A stretch of DNA of 64,000 nt from contig NZ_FNLB01000008.1 of assembly GCF_900104145.1 (NCBI RefSeq), positions 124,001 to 188,000 on the forward strand, in the 5' to 3' direction. Position 1 is the stretch's first letter; every line of letters begins with the position of its first letter. This DNA comes from Pseudovibrio sp. Tun.PSC04-5.I4. Lineage in GTDB: Bacteria; Pseudomonadota; Alphaproteobacteria; Rhizobiales; Stappiaceae. Of this stretch, positions 17,203 to 25,438 are shown in pieces. The notes under the pieces are model-generated. The model ran no database searches, was not told the origin of the DNA, and saw only the letters and a list, made by a program, of their open reading frames with translations. A program made the translations under genes and the position numbers.

Positions 17203-17233
17203 GTTATAGATGCTGTAGGCCCTACAGGTGCAA
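17203..17233 (-). promoter_or_regulatory. MerR-type promoter with 19-bp spacer and dyad (merT)
   Basis: On the minus strand, -35 TTGCAC (17233-17228) and -10 TATAAC (17208-17203) are separated by exactly 19 bp, the over-long spacing that MerR-family activators correct. The spacer contains the dyad CTGTAGG-C-CCTACAG (17213-17227). The site lies between the divergent merR and merT. Confidence 0.85.
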
Positions 17234-17248
17234 GGTTGGAGAGATCAC

Positions 17249-17638
17249 ATGTTCGCGATTGGGGAAGCCTCAAAGCGCAGCGGCGTTTCCATTGAGACGA
17301 TCCGTTACTATGAACGCGAAGGTATCGTGCAAAAACCAGCGCGTGCTGAAAATGGGCGCCGCTCTTATTCAGAGGCCGAGATCGGACAGCTGCGTTTCAT
17401 CAAGCGCTGCCGAGATCTGGGCTTCACCATAAAGGATGCAAAAGCACTGTTGAACTTTGGCGGTCAAACGGACGCAAGCTGTAAAATCGCTCATGATATG
17501 AGCAAAGCACACTTAGAAATAGTACGCGAAAAGATCGCTAATCTGAAACGGCTGGAAAGGGCGTTGGAAGAGCTGATGTCAAACTGCGCATCCGGCACCA
17601 TTCAGTGCCCAATGTTGGATCAGTTGCACGCAGATTGA
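17249..17638 (+). CDS. merR: MerR-family metal-responsive regulator
   Basis: 129 residues from the ATG at 17249 (the longer frame from 17228 would overlap the operator). The N-terminus is a winged HTH (IGEASKRSGVSIETIRYYER), followed by the family's long dimerisation helix. Metal-binding Cys are C78 (TDASCK), C113 and C120 (CASGTIQC). C78 and C113 match the positions used for Hg, Pb, Cd or Zn in this family; the loop between the last two is slightly shorter than in classical Tn501 MerR. The divergent merT makes Hg(II) the most likely inducer. It should repress, and on metal binding unwind, the 19-bp-spacer promoter between the two genes. Confidence 0.85.
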   Translation: MFAIGEASKRSGVSIETIRYYEREGIVQKPARAENGRRSYSEAEIGQLRFIKRCRDLGFTIKDAKALLNFGGQTDASCKIAHDMSKAHLEIVREKIANLKRLERALEELMSNCASGTIQCPMLDQLHAD

Positions 17639-17759
17639 AGTTTAGGCATAGCAACGCTGCAAAACCCTAAACCTTGCAGAAAAACGTAATTCCACGCAAA
17701 GCAACGCACATAACAACGCAGCAAGCTTATCCCCGCAGGGAGGCGAGCCTTTGGTGAGG

Positions 17760-18422
17760 TTATGCCCCGTTCAACAGGGCTGGATCAGCCACAACGGCGC
17801 GGAGGACAAGGTTGGAAACATCTTGTGCAATCAACTGCAAATCGGCCTCGGTTTGCTCGGGGCGCGGTGAGTACCAAAAGCACGGTCCGTTCATCAGAAT
17901 AATCAGCGAGTGCAGGGTGATAGAGAGAGATTGTTTTGCGAACACACCGCTCTCCATGCCTTCACTCAGCACAGCGCGGTAGAGGTTCTCATAGGCGCGC
18001 CGCATCCCGATGATCTTTTCTACCATCTCGGTTTCATAGGGCTTGGCAGAGCCACGAAAGAACATGCGCGGATCCTCACTCACTACACGATGATAGTTGA
18101 GGTATTTGAGAATGCGCAAGACATGGGCGACTGACATAGCTCTGAGCTTTTGCAACACTGGCAAATCCTGCGCGGCAATCGGCGCTACCTTTTCCATGAG
18201 CAGAGAGACAGAGCGCAAACGCACGGCGTACAGCAGCTCTCCCTTGGAGCGGAAATGGTGGTAAACACGGCCTTTGGTCGCGCCAAGACGCCCGGCAATA
18301 TCGTCAATGGACGCCACATCTGGCCCCATCCTCATAAAGCACTCGGCGGCAGCATCCAAAATCTCTTGTTGAGACTGGCTCATGTCTCCAATCATTCCTG
18401 CATTCCTGTTTTCATCCGCCAC
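17760..18422 (-). CDS. TetR-family transcriptional regulator
   Basis: 220 residues. The N-terminal HTH reads QEILDAAAECFMRMGPDVASIDDIAGRLGATKGRVYHHFRSKGELL, the standard TetR form. The C-terminal half, ending with GPCFWYSPRPEQTEADLQLIAQDVSNLVLR, resembles the subgroup often found next to acyl-CoA metabolism genes. It is a candidate for the repressor of the acyl-CoA island 6 kb away, but the palindrome seen there (ACATAC-N6-GTATGT) is absent from its own promoter region, which instead holds ACCTATAGGT. It is divergent from the metalloprotease-like gene at 18553. Confidence 0.8.
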   Translation of the reverse strand: MADENRNAGMIGDMSQSQQEILDAAAECFMRMGPDVASIDDIAGRLGATKGRVYHHFRSKGELLYAVRLRSVSLLMEKVAPIAAQDLPVLQKLRAMSVAHVLRILKYLNYHRVVSEDPRMFFRGSAKPYETEMVEKIIGMRRAYENLYRAVLSEGMESGVFAKQSLSITLHSLIILMNGPCFWYSPRPEQTEADLQLIAQDVSNLVLRAVVADPALLNGA

Positions 18423-18517
18423 AACCTGTCTACCCTAACCAAATACACGGATTAACGCATTCCCCTCAAAGCAAAACGGCAAAACAACTAACAAAATTGT
18501 GTATCAGAAAAGGCTTT

Positions 18518-18527
18518 ACCTATAGGT
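18518..18527. promoter_or_regulatory. Short palindrome between TetR gene and divergent gene
   Basis: ACCTATAGGT is a perfect 10-bp palindrome 26 bp before the start of the plus-strand gene and 95 bp before the TetR gene. A related half (AACCTATGA) lies at the plus-strand start. It is a possible TetR operator. Confidence 0.3.
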
Positions 18528-18552
18528 GCTCTCAATATTATAAGTTCAACCT

Positions 18553-19257
18553 ATGATAGATCGTCTTGGTGCATCTTTTTCTGGTTTAACGAGATCTGCG
18601 TCTTACAACGCGGCACAACCCGCGCGTGAAAACGTGCAGGAAGCCAAAGCTGTTTCCATTGAGCATGCTGTGCCAAAAGATTCTATCGAGATCAGCAGCG
18701 ATCTTACCGCACATCCAGTTGCGGCAGCCTCTTCTTCTGAACAAACCAAAAACGAGTCCAATCAGGAACCGTCTGAGGCGGAACAGAAGAACATTCAGGA
18801 GCTCAAGACCCGCGATGCTGAAGTGCGCACGCACGAACAGGCCCATGCTGCGGCAGGTGGCGCGTTTGCTGGTGCGCCAAACTATACAGAAACCACTGGT
18901 CCAGATGGCCATGCTTATGCAACAGCGGGTGAAGTCTCCATAGACTCCGGCCCCATTGCAGGTGATCCGAACGCAACCATCGCCAAGCTAAACACCGTTA
19001 TTGCTGCAGCGCTTGCACCGGCTGAACCCTCCGGTCAGGATCAAGCTGTCGCTTCTCAAGCACAGCAAAATCTGGCGCAGGCATACACTGACCTGCAAGA
19101 GCAGAGCATTAGCGGTGGTGAAGACGCAGTCGAGGAAGAGAGCGAGGCCAGCAGCCTGCAATCTCTGCTGCAAATTCAGGAATACCCTGAAACGGCCTCC
19201 GACCCGGCAGCGCTCATCGTGAACGCAACCCAAGCCTACCAAGCCGCGGCAGTTTAA
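18553..19257 (+). CDS. SprA-related putative metalloprotease
   Basis: 234 residues. The central block ELKTRDAEVRTHEQAHAAAGGAFAGAPNYTETTGPDGHAYATAGEVSID is the core of the SprA-related family (putative metalloproteases). It contains the HExxH zinc motif (H94, E95, H98) and the conserved PDGHAYA segment. The N-terminal 80 residues are low-complexity and rich in Ser, Glu and Ala; the C-terminal region is Gln/Ala-rich and helical. No signal peptide is visible. The family is widespread in Proteobacteria with no settled function. It is monocistronic, divergent from the TetR gene. Confidence 0.75.
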   Translation: MIDRLGASFSGLTRSASYNAAQPARENVQEAKAVSIEHAVPKDSIEISSDLTAHPVAAASSSEQTKNESNQEPSEAEQKNIQELKTRDAEVRTHEQAHAAAGGAFAGAPNYTETTGPDGHAYATAGEVSIDSGPIAGDPNATIAKLNTVIAAALAPAEPSGQDQAVASQAQQNLAQAYTDLQEQSISGGEDAVEEESEASSLQSLLQIQEYPETASDPAALIVNATQAYQAAAV

Positions 19258-19320
19258 ATTAGCGACTGATTGCGCATTTGGTGCCGTTTCAGATCCAGCC
19301 ACACCTGATGAACTAAATCT

Positions 19321-20037
19321 CTAGGCCAGCAAATAATCTGTGTTCTTGGGATCAAAGCCTATAATTTTCAGGCCCTTATTGAAAGATGAGATCAGCTCAT
19401 CGCGCACGCGCAAACGCTCACTCAGCGCTTTTTCCAAGTCCTGCTCCAAAAGAACACCAAAATCCTGTGGGATATGGACACGTTGCAGAACGTCGTCTTC
19501 TGGTAACTGCCCATTGGTGCGTTTGTGGTCAAGGCGTGGATCATTAAGAACCCAATCAGCAACCAACCGATCGGAGGGAACGCCCGCGTTGATCCCTTCC
19601 ATGTCGCCATAGTAGTTCACATGATAGGTCTTTGCAGTTGCCCCAATCCGCGCAATGTTGAGCGTTGCGTTGATGCTGCGGATTGGATCATATGTCCAGC
19701 GAACAAGCTCAATACCGCGCTCCAAACACCAGTCGCGCTGATACCATTTCAGCCGTGTGCCGAGCTTCTTGCCTCTTGCATCCGGGTGAACGGCCAAACG
19801 GTGAGAGTGTTGAATTTTGGGGTCCTTTGTCGGGAATCCAAAAAGGAAACCGACCATACGGTCTCCCTCAAAGGCTCCCGCAACCAACGCGCCTTCATGC
19901 TGCAAGGCCAACATGATATCAGAATTATCTGGCGGGTCGTCGGGCCCCCAAACTTCTCGTTGAAAGCTTTCTGCACGCTTGAATTCTGAAATTGGGCCCA
20001 GTTGGCGAAAGACAAGCCCGTCTTCTTCTCGGATCAT
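19321..20037 (-). CDS. GNAT acyltransferase of the COG3375 type
   Basis: 238 residues with the GNAT fold. The acyl-CoA-binding motif A is HRLAVHPDARGKKLGTRLKWYQRDWCLERG (consensus R/Q-x-x-G-x-G/A), and ELVRWTYDPIRSINATLNIARIGA is typical of COG3375 proteins. Its start overlaps the stop of the enolase-superfamily gene by 4 bp, so translation is coupled. Paired with an N-acylamino-acid racemase, such an enzyme has been described as a succinyl-CoA:D-amino acid N-succinyltransferase; that role is inferred here from the pairing. The third enzyme of the pathway, a deacylase, is not in the window. Confidence 0.8.
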   Translation of the reverse strand: MIREEDGLVFRQLGPISEFKRAESFQREVWGPDDPPDNSDIMLALQHEGALVAGAFEGDRMVGFLFGFPTKDPKIQHSHRLAVHPDARGKKLGTRLKWYQRDWCLERGIELVRWTYDPIRSINATLNIARIGATAKTYHVNYYGDMEGINAGVPSDRLVADWVLNDPRLDHKRTNGQLPEDDVLQRVHIPQDFGVLLEQDLEKALSERLRVRDELISSFNKGLKIIGFDPKNTDYLLA

Positions 20038-21188
20038 GCGCCCATCTCTTCTTTGTGCTGGGTCACTCTTTCTAGGTAGTCATAATCCAACGTAACCCCA
20101 ATGCCCGCCCCGTTATTCGGCACAGCCATAAGGCCATTTTCAACTTCCAGCGCTTCATGGATGATATCTCGTTCAAAATAACGGCTTGCGCTTGATGTAT
20201 CGCCCGGCTTTTTGAAGTTGCTCATGGTTGACAGATGGATGTTGTGAGCACGGCCAATGCCACTCTCCAACATGCCGCCACACCAAACAGGCACATCAAA
20301 GGCTGCGCACAGGTCGTGGATCGCTCTGGCCGCCGCAAAGCCGCCAACGCGCCCGACTTTGATATTGATGACACGCGCCGCGCCAATTTCCAGCGCTTTG
20401 CGGGCATCGCTTGGGGTGCGAATGCTCTCATCAAGGCAGATCGCGGTTTTCAACGCAGCCTGAACCTTGGCGTGATCGTGGATATCATCAAATGCGAGGG
20501 GCTGTTCAATATAGTCCAGCTTAAACTCATCAAGGGCCTGCAAGATCGGCAGATCGTTCATGCCGTAATCTGTGTTTGCATCAACAGTCAGCTTGATATC
20601 CGGGAATTTATTGCGCACCGCTTCAACCAAAGCGATGTCATGCCCCTGCGCAATTTTTAACTTTGTGCGGTGGTACCCTTGCCCAACAACCTCTGCCACA
20701 CGCTCCAGCGTTTTTTCAATGGGTGCAATGCCAATGCTCACGCCCACACTCACACTGTCTCCAACGCCGCCTATTACGGCTTTCAAAGGAGTGCCCAAAC
20801 TCTTGGACCAGATATCCCAGAGGGCCATTTCCACCACAGCTTTGGCCATATGGTTGCCACGCCAAGGGGCAAGTAACGACTGCAATTCATATGGGGTATT
20901 GAAGCGTTTGCCGATGACCGCGGGAAGCAACACATCTCGCAGGAAGGTCATTGCACCAGCAACGGTTTCCTCCAGATAATCAGGATAAGGGTCCATGACA
21001 GCTTCAGCATAACCCTCTAACCCCTCACCCTTTAAAACGAGCAGCGGGAAGGTTTTGTGGGTCATCGTACCCGTTGAGATAACAAACGGGGTGACGAGCG
21101 GCAGTTCAACTACGCGCAGTTCTGCGGATTCAATTAGAATTCCGCCTGAGTTTTGCGAAGTGCTGGCTGATTGGTTATCTGGGTGCAT
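20034..21188 (-). CDS. Enolase-superfamily N-acylamino-acid racemase / OSBS-like enzyme
   Basis: 384 residues; the start of the fold (ESAELRVVELPLVTPFVISTGTM) lies about 20 residues into the protein. It has the full muconate-lactonizing-subgroup active site: K176-L-K178 (TKLKIA), metal ligands D203 (VDANTDY), E228 (YIEQP) and D253 (CLDES), and K277 (INIKVGRVGG). Proteins of this type act as o-succinylbenzoate synthase, N-succinylamino-acid racemase, or both. No menaquinone genes are nearby, whereas a GNAT acyltransferase and an amino-acid binding protein are. I therefore favour racemisation of N-acyl amino acids in a D-to-L amino acid salvage route. Confidence 0.85.
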   Translation of the reverse strand: MHPDNQSASTSQNSGGILIESAELRVVELPLVTPFVISTGTMTHKTFPLLVLKGEGLEGYAEAVMDPYPDYLEETVAGAMTFLRDVLLPAVIGKRFNTPYELQSLLAPWRGNHMAKAVVEMALWDIWSKSLGTPLKAVIGGVGDSVSVGVSIGIAPIEKTLERVAEVVGQGYHRTKLKIAQGHDIALVEAVRNKFPDIKLTVDANTDYGMNDLPILQALDEFKLDYIEQPLAFDDIHDHAKVQAALKTAICLDESIRTPSDARKALEIGAARVINIKVGRVGGFAAARAIHDLCAAFDVPVWCGGMLESGIGRAHNIHLSTMSNFKKPGDTSSASRYFERDIIHEALEVENGLMAVPNNGAGIGVTLDYDYLERVTQHKEEMGA

Positions 21189-21282
21189 AAGCTTACTATT
21201 GATGTTGGATCACCGAAAATAAGCCCGCAGGTGTTGCTGCACACATTGGCTTCATGTGCGAGCACCCCTGCGGGCAACTCGT

Positions 21283-22065
21283 TTACTTCATGGAGTAAAG
21301 GTCGATTTCAAAGTATTTGTCGTTGATTGCTTTGTAAGTGCCATCAGCACGAATTTCAGCAAGAGCTGCGTTGAAACGCTCACGCAGTTCAGTGTCTTCC
21401 AGACGCAGCGCAATGCCTACACCGTCACCAACATACTTTGGATCAGTGATTGGCTCGCCCGCGATCTTACAGCAAGACCCATCATCGGACTTGTTGACCC
21501 AATCCCAAAGCGGCAGCATATCGCCAACCTGAAGGTCGATACGGCCACTCACCATATCCAGATTCACCTCATCCTGTGTCGGGTACAGGCGGATATCAGC
21601 GTCTGGGTAGGCTTCCTCGGCAAACTGTGCCTGAGTGGTGCCAGCCTGAGCGCCGATCGCTTTGCCCGCTAAAGTTTCATTGGTGAATTCGGTAAGCTTC
21701 TCACCCTTAGCCACCACATGTGTCATCGCAGCAGCGTAGTAAGGGTCTGTAAAGGCTACAGTTTCCTTGCGCTCTTCGGTGATGAACATGGACGCGATGA
21801 TGAAATCATACTTGCTTGCGACGAGGCCCGGAATGATGCCATCCCAGTCCTGAGTAACGATCTCACACTCCGCGCCAATACGCTTACAAAGCTCAAGACC
21901 GATCTCAACATCAAAGCCTTTTACGGCGCCATTGGCTTCAACATAGTTGAATGGAGGGTATGCCCCCTCTGTGCCGAGTCTGAGTTTTTCAGCAGCAGCA
22001 TTGCCAACTAGGCCCGATGCAAACAACGTGGCCGCAGCGGCCAATATAACACTCTTATTTTTCAT
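21283..22065 (-). CDS. Periplasmic amino-acid ABC transporter substrate-binding protein
   Basis: 260 residues from the ATG at 22065, which has a GGAGGA ribosome site just upstream; the longer frame to 22203 overlaps the RpiR gene. It has a Sec signal peptide (MKNKSVILAAAATLFASGLVGNAAA) followed by a family-3 solute-binding fold: GTEGAYPPFNYVEANGAVKGFDVEIG, then DGIIPGLVASKYDFIIASMFITEERKE, as in lysine/arginine/ornithine- and octopine-binding proteins. A Cys pair (DGSCCK) near residue 210 is likely structural. No permease or ATPase gene is adjacent, so it must feed a transporter encoded elsewhere. It lies between the RpiR regulator and the racemase-like gene in one operon. Confidence 0.85.
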   Translation of the reverse strand: MKNKSVILAAAATLFASGLVGNAAAEKLRLGTEGAYPPFNYVEANGAVKGFDVEIGLELCKRIGAECEIVTQDWDGIIPGLVASKYDFIIASMFITEERKETVAFTDPYYAAAMTHVVAKGEKLTEFTNETLAGKAIGAQAGTTQAQFAEEAYPDADIRLYPTQDEVNLDMVSGRIDLQVGDMLPLWDWVNKSDDGSCCKIAGEPITDPKYVGDGVGIALRLEDTELRERFNAALAEIRADGTYKAINDKYFEIDLYSMK

Positions 22066-22090
22066 AGGTCTCTCCTCCAAAATGTAGTCG

Positions 22091-22978
22091 TTATTTAAAA
22101 ATCTGTGTGTCAGCCGCGCCAACATGCCCTGTAAAGCCGCCATATAACCGAGTGATTTTGTCGAAGCGATCTTCGACGTTGGGGCCCAAAGCCCTGAAAA
22201 CACTGTTTATTAGGAGATTGCTGAAGCAAGACATCTGCGCCGTTGAATCCCAGAACTGATTGAACAGAGTGGGGATGGCGAACACTTCATCCGCCAGTTC
22301 CTGCCCCCAATCGCAGAAGCTGTCAGTTACAAGCGTCACGGCAATATCGGCGTCATTCGCCTGGGCAGCAAGGCCCTTGGCAAGTCTGGAATACCGCCGC
22401 GCCTCAAACATCACGACGCAACATTCTTCGTCGGTGAGCAGAGCCTCCGCGAAATTGCCGCCTGTTAGATCAAGCAGCGAAACGCCATCACGCAGGTATT
22501 GTAATTGGTTTGCGAAATATTGAGCCTGTCCCCGCTCGGTCTGAAATCCGACAACCATGACTCTTTTGCAGGTTGAAAGGCGTTCAACAGCACGTTCCCA
22601 CGCGACGGAGCCACACATCTCATAGATTTTGATGACCGCTGCAATCTCCATCTCCATACCAGCGGCCAGATCTGATCTGTCCTCATTGCTGCTGGTGTGC
22701 AGATCTTCAAGACGCTTCCCCAATAGCCAAGGGTGCTCAATCTCGTTGCCGCGCAGGTGCTCTTTCAAATCCTTAAAGCTTTTAAAGCCGATGGACCTGC
22801 AAAAGCGACCAACTGTAGCCTCACTCAACCTTGCCTTAGCCGCGATGCTTGCAGCCGTCTCAAACGGCAATTCAGCAAACGCCTCGTTCATATAAGACGC
22901 AAGCACCTTCTCAGCTTTAGAGCCGGATACCATTACAGTCTGAAGGCGTTCTTGAAGCGAAGATAACAACAGATTCAC
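22091..22978 (-). CDS. RpiR/MurR-family transcriptional regulator
   Basis: 295 residues. The N-terminal HTH_6 domain contains FETAASIAAKARLSEATVGRFCRSIGFKSFKDLKEHLRG. The C-terminal half is a SIS domain, with VMVVGFQTERGQAQYFANQLQYL where such domains bind a phosphosugar. Here the context is amino-acid metabolism, and several RpiR regulators of that kind are known. It is the first gene of the operon, 25 bp before the binding-protein gene, so it probably autoregulates the unit. Confidence 0.8.
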   Translation of the reverse strand: MNLLLSSLQERLQTVMVSGSKAEKVLASYMNEAFAELPFETAASIAAKARLSEATVGRFCRSIGFKSFKDLKEHLRGNEIEHPWLLGKRLEDLHTSSNEDRSDLAAGMEMEIAAVIKIYEMCGSVAWERAVERLSTCKRVMVVGFQTERGQAQYFANQLQYLRDGVSLLDLTGGNFAEALLTDEECCVVMFEARRYSRLAKGLAAQANDADIAVTLVTDSFCDWGQELADEVFAIPTLFNQFWDSTAQMSCFSNLLINSVFRALGPNVEDRFDKITRLYGGFTGHVGAADTQIFK

Positions 22979-23194
22979 TCAATATATAATCATTCCAAAA
23001 TCAATATGAAATATATCTGTCATTATGTCAAATTTGAAATTTTCTTATCATTTCGACTAATCAGAAAGCTGCCGTTGTGGGTTCCGCGCGCAAAATTCAC
23101 ACGGTTGAGTGAAGCGGATTTCGCTTGATGAAGCTGAAGTTCTACTCCAAAAAGCCCTTCCCGATAAACGCCGGTAGTAGCTCAACGTCTCTCC

Positions 23195-23617
23195 TTACAC
23201 TGTCTCAGGTTTCCAATCTGGCTGTGTCTCAAAGATCGCGGCTGTCTCTGGTAAGGCGTCCCAGTGTTGTTTGTCTCGGTTGAAGATCACCACTTGAACC
23301 GCCAGCGCCTCTGCGGTGTCCATGGAGCCGAGGGGAAGGGTCATGTGGTCTGGTGCGTTTGTATTGCGGCCAAACATCGGGCTTCCGCATTTGGGGCAGA
23401 AAGCTTTGGTGACCTGTGAGTTTTTGCTGGAAGCGTAGATGTGCTCTCCCAGCTCGCCTTGCATCTCCACCTGATCTGCGCGGAACATAGCCCCCACTGT
23501 ATGCCCTGTTCCGCTGGTGCGGCGGCACTCCTCACAATGGCACTGCGCAACCACAAGCGGCTCGCCCTCTACTTTGTAGGTGACAGCCCCACACAAACAA
23601 CGTCCTGTCGATTTCAT
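23195..23617 (-). CDS. GFA/CENP-V-family zinc protein
   Basis: 140 residues of the GFA (glutathione-dependent formaldehyde-activating enzyme) family with the Mss4-like fold. Zinc-ligand Cys are C7 and C9 (GRCLCGAVTY), C26, C28 and C31 (CHCEECRRTSG) and C74 and C77 (FCPKCGS). Most family members do not have proven formaldehyde activity, so only the fold is secure. It lies 9 bp after the membrane-protein gene on the same strand. Confidence 0.85.
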   Translation of the reverse strand: MKSTGRCLCGAVTYKVEGEPLVVAQCHCEECRRTSGTGHTVGAMFRADQVEMQGELGEHIYASSKNSQVTKAFCPKCGSPMFGRNTNAPDHMTLPLGSMDTAEALAVQVVIFNRDKQHWDALPETAAIFETQPDWKPETV

Positions 23618-23625
23618 CTCTGCTC

Positions 23626-24291
23626 CTATGAGTTGTTATTTATTTCTGAAGTCCGGATTGTTGCCCCATGCCAAGATCCACCTTGATATGAGCGTCCCAG
23701 ACTGAAAAAACCGACGCATGCAAGAATACTCAAGGAAATAATCGAAAGATGGAACCAACAGGTATCCGAGGTAATCTCCAATTCACTCGCTGACTTAAAT
23801 AAAAGAATTCCCCATAAAATGCTTATGTACAGACTAATAATTTGATTGATCTTGGAAACAGACAATGGAGACGGCCCTGTAAAAAGATGTTTTGCAACAT
23901 CAGTAAATCCACACGGCTTTCTTCGTGTCAAAACGACCTTATACAAAGGACCAGAAATCTGATCTTCTAACATATCTACGTGCTTTTCCCAGTTTTCTTG
24001 CCAGTGCTTACTTCCGCGATTTACACACATCCACGCAACGGAAAACACCAAGCCAACACAAGAAAGTACAATTGAAAGATCTTCTTTTGTACTCGCAGTT
24101 GACACCTGAACGGCTAGATATCCGGCTAATGTGGCACCTATGAATGTCCAGAAATAAGTAGCGCGCTTCCAATATAACTCTATTTCAAACTTGCGCGTAT
24201 CAAGAGCACGATTTAGAGCTACCTTCCTAATATCTTTGTCTGAATAGAATTCTTTCACATATTGTTCTTGCGAAAATTTTGTTTCAGGCAT
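23626..24291 (-). CDS. Membrane protein resembling the RipA family
   Basis: 221 residues. After a soluble N-terminus comes RALDTRKFEIELYWKRATYFW, which leads into the first of two pairs of transmembrane helices (about 47-68 and 77-95, then about 150-170 and 182-203). The order and the KFEIELYWKRATYFW segment resemble the RipA family of octameric cytoplasmic-membrane proteins first named in Francisella. Function is not established, and I rate the family match as moderate. The AT-rich composition differs from the acyl-CoA genes upstream. Confidence 0.55.
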   Translation of the reverse strand: MPETKFSQEQYVKEFYSDKDIRKVALNRALDTRKFEIELYWKRATYFWTFIGATLAGYLAVQVSTASTKEDLSIVLSCVGLVFSVAWMCVNRGSKHWQENWEKHVDMLEDQISGPLYKVVLTRRKPCGFTDVAKHLFTGPSPLSVSKINQIISLYISILWGILLFKSASELEITSDTCWFHLSIISLSILACVGFFSLGRSYQGGSWHGATIRTSEINNNS

Positions 24292-24318
24292 TCCAATAAT
24301 CCTTTCGAATGCAGCTCG

Positions 24319-25356
24319 TTACTCCACCGCCTCGCCAATCACCTCACATGCCATGTTGGCGATGAGGGGGACGGCCATGCGCATCATGTTCGCTGCGTCC
24401 GGGTTGGAGGCGTTGCCAGCCTCTGCCCGCGCGATGACGCCTTGCAAAATTGCGGCAAGTCGGAACATGGAAAACGCCAGATAGAATTCCCAGTTGTCTA
24501 TCTCACCCAAGCCACGGCGCTTGCAATATTGCTCAACGTACTCTTCTTCCAACGGTATTCCCAGTGCAACACGGTCCAGCCCCGCCAAACCGCGTAGACC
24601 TTTAAACGACGGCAAGCGCCATTGCATACATTGGTAAGCCACATCTGCCAGCGGATGACCAAGGGTGGAGAGCTCCCAATCCAGAACCGCCAGAATGCGC
24701 GGCTCTGTTGGGTGGAAAACCAGATTATCGAGGCGAAAATCGCCATGCACGAGGGAGGATGCACCATCATCATCCACCATATTGGCTTCCAGCCAGTCCA
24801 TCAGCTTGTTCATCGCCGGAATACTGGTGGTTTCGGAGGCTTTATACTGGCTGATCCAGCGCCCTGTTTGCCGCGCGAAATAGTTGCCCGGCTTGCCATA
24901 ATCAAACAACCCAACCGCATTGGGCGAAACATCATGCAAGGCTGCCAGTACGCGGTTCATTTCCGCGTAAATTGCCATGCGTTCCTCATTGGAACACTCC
25001 GGCAAAGCAGGATCCCAGAAGATCCGGCCCTCGATATACTCCATTATGAAGAACATAGTGCCGATGGGCGAGTCATCGCCAGACAGGTGGTAGACCTCTG
25101 GCACAGGTACATCCGTTTTTGCCAAGGCCCCCATGGCGCGGAATTCCCGGTCCACCATATGGGCGGATTTCAGCAACTGGCCCGGTGGTTTAGCCCGCAT
25201 CACATAGGTTTTGTCGGCTGTCCTGAGCTTATAGGTTGGGTTGGATTGCCCACCTGAAAACTTCTCAATTTCCAGCAGTTCGCCAAACTCCGGCATGTTT
25301 TGCTGCAAATAGGCTTGTAACGCTGGAATATCCAGATTGTGCAAAGCTTTGGGCAT
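24319..25356 (-). CDS. APH-fold kinase, ACAD10/11 kinase-domain type
   Basis: 345 residues of the aminoglycoside-phosphotransferase fold. Catalytic loop LVHGDFRLDNLVFHP (H-G-D-x5-N) and metal-binding LAVLDWELSTLGHPLADVAY (D-W-E) are intact, and the N-terminal ATP-binding region has KFSGGQSNPTYKL. This is the form found as the N-terminal domain of ACAD10/ACAD11 and as LvaA of the Pseudomonas levulinate pathway, where it phosphorylates the 4-hydroxyl of 4-hydroxyacyl-CoA. It is the last gene of the SDR-MaoC-SDR-kinase unit, and a matching ACAD11-like dehydrogenase lies in the divergent operon. Antibiotic resistance is unlikely. Confidence 0.8.
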   Translation of the reverse strand: MPKALHNLDIPALQAYLQQNMPEFGELLEIEKFSGGQSNPTYKLRTADKTYVMRAKPPGQLLKSAHMVDREFRAMGALAKTDVPVPEVYHLSGDDSPIGTMFFIMEYIEGRIFWDPALPECSNEERMAIYAEMNRVLAALHDVSPNAVGLFDYGKPGNYFARQTGRWISQYKASETTSIPAMNKLMDWLEANMVDDDGASSLVHGDFRLDNLVFHPTEPRILAVLDWELSTLGHPLADVAYQCMQWRLPSFKGLRGLAGLDRVALGIPLEEEYVEQYCKRRGLGEIDNWEFYLAFSMFRLAAILQGVIARAEAGNASNPDAANMMRMAVPLIANMACEVIGEAVE

Positions 25357-25438
25357 GGGCTCCCTCCTTTAAATCGTATGCATCAGCTGACCGCACATTT
25401 GTCCCTTTGCACGGTCAGGCAGAGTAGCTCGCGTTGCA

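Noticed and set aside
22066..22203. N-terminal extension of the amino-acid binding protein
   Set aside because: It overlaps the RpiR gene and would bury the signal peptide; the ATG at 22065 follows GGAGGA.
24319..25356. Aminoglycoside resistance gene
   Set aside because: Although the fold is APH, the context and the ACAD10/11-type sequence indicate acyl-CoA metabolism.
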